From Bacillota bacterium (GTDB lineage Bacteria > Bacillota > Clostridia > Christensenellales > CAG-138): a DNA stretch of 11,051 bases. Shown here one piece after another: positions 8,369 to 11,051 of the stretch. The stretch is taken from contig JAEWQH010000083.1 of the NCBI GenBank assembly GCA_023399275.1, positions 1-11,051 on the forward strand, written 5' to 3'. The number at the start of each line of letters is the position of its first letter. The first letter of the stretch is position 1. The notes under the pieces were generated by a model that made no database searches, was not told where the DNA came from, and was given only the letters and a program-made list of their open reading frames with translations. Both the position numbers and the translations under genes were made by a program.

Positions 8369-8397
8369 TTGACGCAGCGGGAAAGTTGCGCTAGCAT
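8369..8397 (+). promoter_or_regulatory. Promoter of the perR-rbr unit
   Basis: TTGACG (8369-8374) and TAGCAT (8392-8397) are separated by 17 nt, a near-consensus -35 and a moderate -10. Transcription would begin around 8404, inside the inverted repeats at 8401-8427, giving a 5' leader of about 95 nt before the perR start. Confidence 0.6.
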
Positions 8398-8400
8398 AAA

Positions 8401-8427
8401 TAACAGTAATTGTTACTATGTAGTAAT
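8401..8427 (+). promoter_or_regulatory. Candidate PerR/Fur-family operator overlapping the perR transcription start
   Basis: Two overlapping inverted repeats lie directly after the -10. TAACAGT-A-ATTGTTA (8401-8415) has the 7-1-7 layout of Fur-family boxes with one mismatch between arms. TTACTA-TG-TAGTAA (8413-8426) is a perfect 6-2-6 palindrome. The sequence is A/T-rich against a very G/C-rich background. The layout resembles the Bacillus PerR box (TTATAATnATTATAA) but the outer bases differ, so this is a positional and symmetry-based prediction. Binding here would block transcription initiation and provide autoregulation. Confidence 0.5.
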
Positions 8428-8484
8428 CCGGCGGATCCAAGGGGGGTGGCGCCGACCGGGCGGCAAGTCAGTTGTTTTTAGGAG

Positions 8485-8501
8485 AGGAGCTGAACCCATT
8501 G
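8485..8501 (+). promoter_or_regulatory. Ribosome binding site setting a TTG start for perR
   Basis: AGGAG (8485-8489) lies 9 nt before an in-frame TTG at 8499-8501. An earlier in-frame TTG at 8472 lies upstream of this site and has no comparable site of its own. CTG at 8490 is too close to the Shine-Dalgarno sequence. No ATG is available near the expected N-terminus. Confidence 0.65.
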
Positions 8502-8891
8502 CGGTATTCACACCAGCGGGAGCGTATCTATCGGGCGGTATCCGAGCGGTGCGACCACCCCACGGCGAACATGGTCTATGAGCAGCTCAAGCTGGAGATG
8601 CCCCGTCTGAGCCTCGGAACGGTCTATCGCAACCTCAATCAGCTTGCGGACGCGGGGCGGCTCAAGAAGATCCCCCTTGCGGACGGAAGCTGCCGGTTTG
8701 ACAAGACGAAGGAAGCGCACTCCCACATCGTCTGCGACGAGTGCGGCGCGGTATCCGATGTGCACCTGCCGTCGCTCGAGACGCTCGGCGAGGCGATCAC
8801 CGACGAGTCGGGCTATGAGTTGCGCTCTTACGACGTGGTGCTTCGCGGGGTATGCGCGGAGTGTCTTTCGCGCGCAAAGCAGGCAGGCTGA
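8499..8891 (+). CDS. perR: PerR-type Fur-family peroxide-responsive repressor
   Basis: Product of 130 aa from the TTG at 8499. An N-terminal winged helix includes the recognition region SLGTVYRNLNQLADAG (38-53), followed by a metal-binding dimerization domain. Aligning to B. subtilis PerR with a constant offset of 17 residues puts all five regulatory-metal ligands in place: H20, D68, H74, H76 and D87 (Bacillus H37, D85, H91, H93, D104). It also places the four structural zinc cysteines C79, C82, C119 and C122 (Bacillus C96, C99, C136, C139). Asp rather than Glu at position 87 favours PerR over Fur or Zur. In known PerR proteins, peroxide oxidizes the iron-coordinating histidines and releases DNA. 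The adjacent rubrerythrin gene is a classic peroxide-defence target in anaerobes. The specificity call is strong but rests on sequence alone. Confidence 0.9.
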   Translation: MRYSHQRERIYRAVSERCDHPTANMVYEQLKLEMPRLSLGTVYRNLNQLADAGRLKKIPLADGSCRFDKTKEAHSHIVCDECGAVSDVHLPSLETLGEAITDESGYELRSYDVVLRGVCAECLSRAKQAG

Positions 8892-8895
8892 GCGA

Positions 8896-8911
8896 CCGTC
8901 CATCGGGACGG
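8896..8911 (+). other. Perfect hairpin in the perR-rbr spacer
   Basis: CCGTCC (8896-8901) and GGACGG (8906-8911) form a 6-bp all-complementary stem with an ATCG tetraloop, four nt after the perR stop. There is no T-run afterwards, so it does not look like an intrinsic terminator. It could stabilize or separate mRNA segments, or be incidental in GC-rich DNA. Confidence 0.4.
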
Positions 8912-9001
8912 CGCAAGTTTGCCGGGCGCGTCAATCAGTTTATCCAACGGGCAAATGCCCCGATAAATCACCGAGTATAGAACAACAGGAGGATCACAAC
9001 C

Positions 9002-9541
9002 ATGGAACTCAAGGGAAGCAAGACGGAACAGAATCTTCAGACGGCATTTTCGGGCGAATCACAGGCGAGGAACAAGTACACCTATTTTGCGTCCGTCGCG
9101 AAGAAAGCGGGCTACGAGCAGATCGCCGCGATCTTCACCGAGACGGCGGACAACGAAAAAGAGCACGCCAAGCTGTGGTTTAAGGCGCTACACGGCGGCG
9201 AAATGCCGAATCTGGACGAGTGCCTGAAGCTGGCCGCCGAAGGCGAGCACTATGAGTGGACCGAGATGTACAAGACCTTTGCCGAGGAAGCGAAGGCGGA
9301 GGGCTTTGATAAGCTCGCATACCAGTTCGCCGCGGTCGCCGAGATCGAGAAGACCCATGAAGAGCGCTACAACAAGCTTGCCTCGAACCTCAAGGACTGC
9401 GTCGTCTTTGCGCGCGAGGGCAAGGTCGTTTGGCAGTGCCGCAACTGCGGTTACCTCTATGAGGGCGCCAAAGCGCCGGAAGTCTGCCCGGTCTGCGCAC
9501 ATCCGAAGGCGTTCTTTGAGCTGCGCGCGGTCAACTACTAA
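9002..9541 (+). CDS. rbr: Rubrerythrin (diiron peroxidase with C-terminal rubredoxin domain)
   Basis: Cytoplasmic protein of 179 aa. Rubrerythrins reduce hydrogen peroxide to water at a diiron centre, with electrons entering through a rubredoxin iron, and protect anaerobes from oxygen. The ferritin-like four-helix domain carries the expected ligands: E19 in SGESQARNKY, E52-x2-H55 in NEKEHAKLW, E85-x2-E88, and E116-x2-H119 in EIEKTHEERY. The rubredoxin-like tail has C146-x2-C149 and C162-x2-C165, giving one iron site. The start is secure: AGGAGG at 8987-8992 sits 9 nt before ATG. It lies 110 nt after perR on the same strand without an evident terminator, so it is probably co-transcribed and de-repressed by peroxide. 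No clear separate promoter or operator was found in the spacer. Confidence 0.97.
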   Translation: MELKGSKTEQNLQTAFSGESQARNKYTYFASVAKKAGYEQIAAIFTETADNEKEHAKLWFKALHGGEMPNLDECLKLAAEGEHYEWTEMYKTFAEEAKAEGFDKLAYQFAAVAEIEKTHEERYNKLASNLKDCVVFAREGKVVWQCRNCGYLYEGAKAPEVCPVCAHPKAFFELRAVNY

Positions 9542-9547
9542 ATCAAA

Positions 9548-9598
9548 TAAAAAAGATTGGCCGCATACCGGGAAATCGGGTTTCCCGCGCGCGGCCAA
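9548..9598 (-). terminator. Intrinsic terminator for the leftward lipoprotein gene
   Basis: TTGGCCGC (9557-9564) pairs with GCGGCCAA (9591-9598), with a nested CGGGAAA/TTTCCCG stem (9569-9575 with 9581-9587). A run of A residues at 9549-9554 reads as a T-run after the hairpin on the minus strand, so it terminates leftward transcription. No T-run follows on the plus strand. It begins only 7 nt after the rbr stop, so rightward transcripts also carry this structure. Confidence 0.75.
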
Positions 9599-9625
9599 CC
9601 GGGCAAGCACATTGCTGATTGATAC

Positions 9626-9661
9626 AAAGCGGCGGTTCGCAGATTTGCGAGCCGCCGCTTT
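9626..9661 (+). terminator. Hairpin terminator after rbr, possibly bidirectional
   Basis: AAAGCGGCGG (9626-9635) pairs with CCGCCGCTTT (9652-9661), extended inward by a TCGCA/TGCGA stem around a short loop. The arms end in A and T runs, so the structure can work in both directions, although the T-run is short (three bases). It is the only good candidate for stopping the perR-rbr transcript before the converging gene. Confidence 0.6.
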
Positions 9662-9717
9662 GCAGTCTCTTTGATCGGTCGTTTTGTGTGAACGCGTGCT
9701 GGGCCGGCGTGGCGGCC

Positions 9718-10710
9718 TCAGATGATCGGCGCGAGGAACCCCCCGCTGGGGAGTACATATGACTGCCCACCCAGATAGGCGTTTTCCTCGATGCCGGAGT
9801 CGTAGTAGAGGTTGAAGCCGTTGGACTGGATGTTTGCGTGCGTCGTATCCGCGTTGACAAACGCCGACAGATACGTCTCCGCCGTCAGAGTGAGCGTGCT
9901 GGAGGCATCCAGCGAAACGCGCGCCATGGCGGGTAGAACGCCGCCGAACTCGCCGGTGAACGACGCGCCGTTGAGCAGCGTGAGTGTCAGCGTCGATCCG
10001 TCCGCAGGCAGAGACATGGAGGCGATCGTCGTCTGATCGAGTGTCAGCTCGTTTTCTCCCCCGAGGATACGCAGCTGCTCGGCGCCTGCCGAGGAGAGCG
10101 TAACGCCCCGGAGCAGGACGCGTCCGCCGTTGAGCAGCACGCAGGGAGAATCCGTTCCCTCTGTGGCGAGCGTTCCGCCGATGTAGGTCAGCACGCCGCC
10201 GTCTTCGGCCACCAGCGCGGGGGACTCGTTTCCGGCGGTGCTCAGGTAGCTCTCCTCCGCCGTCGCCGTCGAGCCTTCGCCGGAGAGATAGATGCCGAAT
10301 GCACCGAGTGCGTTTGTGGTGATGTTGCTGCGAAGGAGCGTCAATTGGCCGCCGCCGAGCACGGCAACCGCTGCGTTGCGTCCGCCGGTCGGGTCGCCTT
10401 CGGCGTCGCCGAGTTTGTTGATGTCCGCGCCGGTCATGGTCAGCACGCCCGCGCTTTGCACGAGTACCGCATTTTCATCCGGCTCGTCGGTCGCATACGA
10501 TTCGCTGGCGGATTCCGTCGTCGCTTCTTCCACCGAAAAGAGGCTGCTGTAATCCGCGGCCGCGCTTGCGTCCGGCTCCGTTTCGGTGGCTGCGGCGTCG
10601 CTGGCGGGGGTCGCTTTCTGCTGTGCTGCCGGGCTGCCGCAACCGAGAGAGAAGAGCAGCAGCGCAGCGGCGGCAAGCGGGAGCAGCCGACAAAAGGCGG
10701 GGTGTTTCAT
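9718..10710 (-). CDS. Predicted secreted lipoprotein with beta-helix-like repeats
   Basis: Product of 330 aa, no function known. The N-terminus is a signal peptide: MKHPAFCRLLP, then an Ala/Leu-rich core, then LFSLGC with C24 as the likely lipidated cysteine. Serine at -3 makes the lipobox imperfect. A low-complexity Ala/Thr/Glu/Asp/Ser linker follows (about 27-70). From about residue 80 there are short beta-rich repeats of the kind GGGQLTLLRSNITTNALG, AEDGGVLTYIGGTLATEG and NGGRVLLRGVTLSSAG, as in right-handed parallel beta-helix proteins. The final part (LTLTLLNGASFTG, SSTLTLTAETYLS, IQSNGFNLYYDS, YLGGQSYVLPSGG) resembles the end of longer clostridial surface proteins of the same style. I see no enzyme motif. 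A start at 10710 is supported by AAGGAG on the minus strand (10723-10728), about 12 nt away. A surface or adhesion role is inference. Confidence 0.8.
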   Translation of the reverse strand: MKHPAFCRLLPLAAAALLLFSLGCGSPAAQQKATPASDAAATETEPDASAAADYSSLFSVEEATTESASESYATDEPDENAVLVQSAGVLTMTGADINKLGDAEGDPTGGRNAAVAVLGGGQLTLLRSNITTNALGAFGIYLSGEGSTATAEESYLSTAGNESPALVAEDGGVLTYIGGTLATEGTDSPCVLLNGGRVLLRGVTLSSAGAEQLRILGGENELTLDQTTIASMSLPADGSTLTLTLLNGASFTGEFGGVLPAMARVSLDASSTLTLTAETYLSAFVNADTTHANIQSNGFNLYYDSGIEENAYLGGQSYVLPSGGFLAPII

Positions 10711-10867
10711 AAAAAATCCACTCTCCTTACAAGGCGTTCAAATCCTGAGATGACACTGCGCCATCTTTGCAGGTTGATTTTATACGATACTTGTGTCCGG
10801 CGCATGACGCATGTATGAAGGTTCTGTCAAAAGACGGCGTGCATCGGTCGGCTAGAATACGAAGTAA
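10711..10867. other. Intergenic region upstream of the lipoprotein gene
   Basis: Apart from the lipoprotein ribosome binding site, little is certain here. On the minus strand a TATAAA (10779-10784) could be a -10 about 70 nt before the start codon, but no good -35 lies 16-19 nt from it. A perfect TTGACA on the same strand (10825-10830) lacks a -10 at suitable distance. No convincing small gene was seen. Confidence 0.4.
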
Positions 10868-10900
10868 GCAAAAGCCCGCGCGGGTCTGTTTCGCGCGGGC
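10868..10900 (-). terminator. Intrinsic terminator of the leftward gene at the right edge
   Basis: GCCCGCGCG (10874-10882) and CGCGCGGGC (10892-10900) form a 9-bp perfect stem with a 9-nt loop. AAAA at 10870-10873 reads as four T residues after the hairpin on the minus strand. It lies about 18 nt beyond the stop codon of the partial gene, a standard placement, and separates that gene from the lipoprotein gene. Confidence 0.75.
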
Positions 10901-10918
10901 CATATGGCGCGTGGCTGT

Positions 10919-11051
10919 TTAGGCCATCCGTTTTTCGAGGCGAGTGCGGATGGCGCGGATGAAGGCGAGGCTTGTGACCGCGGTGTAAGAGGAGCCCTCG
11001 ACAAGCCCGACGAGGTCTTTGGTCAAGATGCCTGCGTTGAGCGTGTCGAGC
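10919..11051 (-). CDS. C-terminal fragment of a dehydrogenase, probably NADP-dependent isocitrate dehydrogenase
   Basis: The reading frame enters from the right edge on the minus strand and ends at TAA (10921-10919), giving the last 43 residues of a larger protein. The segment LDTLNAGILTKDLVGLVEG followed by TAVTSLAFIRAIRTRLEKRMA resembles the end of isocitrate dehydrogenases of the NADP type. There the pattern is an acidic/hydrophobic helix, an AGxxTKDL motif, then a final helix of the xFxxxIxxxL type. That enzyme converts isocitrate to 2-oxoglutarate and CO2 with NADPH formation. The fragment is too short to exclude another member of the isocitrate/isopropylmalate dehydrogenase superfamily. 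The active-site residues lie outside the window. A strong hairpin terminator follows directly. Confidence 0.6.
   Translation of the reverse strand, partial: LDTLNAGILTKDLVGLVEGSSYTAVTSLAFIRAIRTRLEKRMA

Noticed and set aside
8472..8498. Alternative upstream TTG start for perR
   Set aside because: It would place the ribosome binding site inside the coding sequence and has no site of its own upstream. The PerR family N-terminus matches the TTG at 8499.
10825..10830. Perfect TTGACA on the minus strand as a -35 for the lipoprotein gene
   Set aside because: No reasonable -10 sequence occurs 16-18 nt downstream, and the only TATAAA is far too distant (about 40 nt).

Overview
This window looks like chromosomal DNA from a GC-rich, anaerobic member of the Firmicutes (Bacillota), most likely class Clostridia. 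Four things point there: AddAB-type rather than RecBCD-type end processing, an FMN riboswitch controlling an ECF-type riboflavin transporter (RibU), a PerR-type peroxide regulator beside rubrerythrin, and strong G/C preference at third codon positions. No mobile element, tRNA, rRNA or CRISPR array was seen.

Left part (1-7123, plus strand): the tail of a 2'-5' RNA ligase/cyclic phosphodiesterase family gene (thpR) overlaps addB by an ATGA junction, and addB overlaps addA by 17 nt. The three genes form a tightly coupled unit. AddB and AddA together make the helicase-nuclease that resects double-strand breaks for RecA. All expected motifs are visible, including both RecB-type nuclease centres and the four AddB iron-sulfur cysteines.

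Middle part (7124-8315, plus strand): a YjbR/MmcQ-family reading frame starts normally but loses family resemblance after about 54 residues. Its tail runs through a sigma-A-like promoter and into an FMN riboswitch. Aptamer, intrinsic terminator and ribU follow in order, a standard FMN-repressed riboflavin uptake unit. The YjbR gene is probably a 3'-truncated relic.

Oxidative-stress unit (8316-9541, plus strand): a promoter with overlapping inverted repeats precedes perR, which most likely starts at TTG. rbr (rubrerythrin) follows 110 nt later. PerR keeps all five regulatory-metal ligands and all four zinc cysteines at the spacing of the Bacillus subtilis protein.

Right part (9542-11051, minus strand): two strong hairpins separate rbr from a convergent gene for a predicted secreted lipoprotein with beta-helix-like repeats. 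Beyond it, the C-terminal end of a dehydrogenase gene (probably NADP-isocitrate dehydrogenase) enters from the right edge and ends at its own terminator.

The window is mostly well-conserved housekeeping sequence. I found no convincing undescribed multi-gene system. The items most worth a second look are the YjbR remnant at the riboswitch, the PerR operator architecture, the lipoprotein, and the linkage of an RNA ligase-like gene to addAB.
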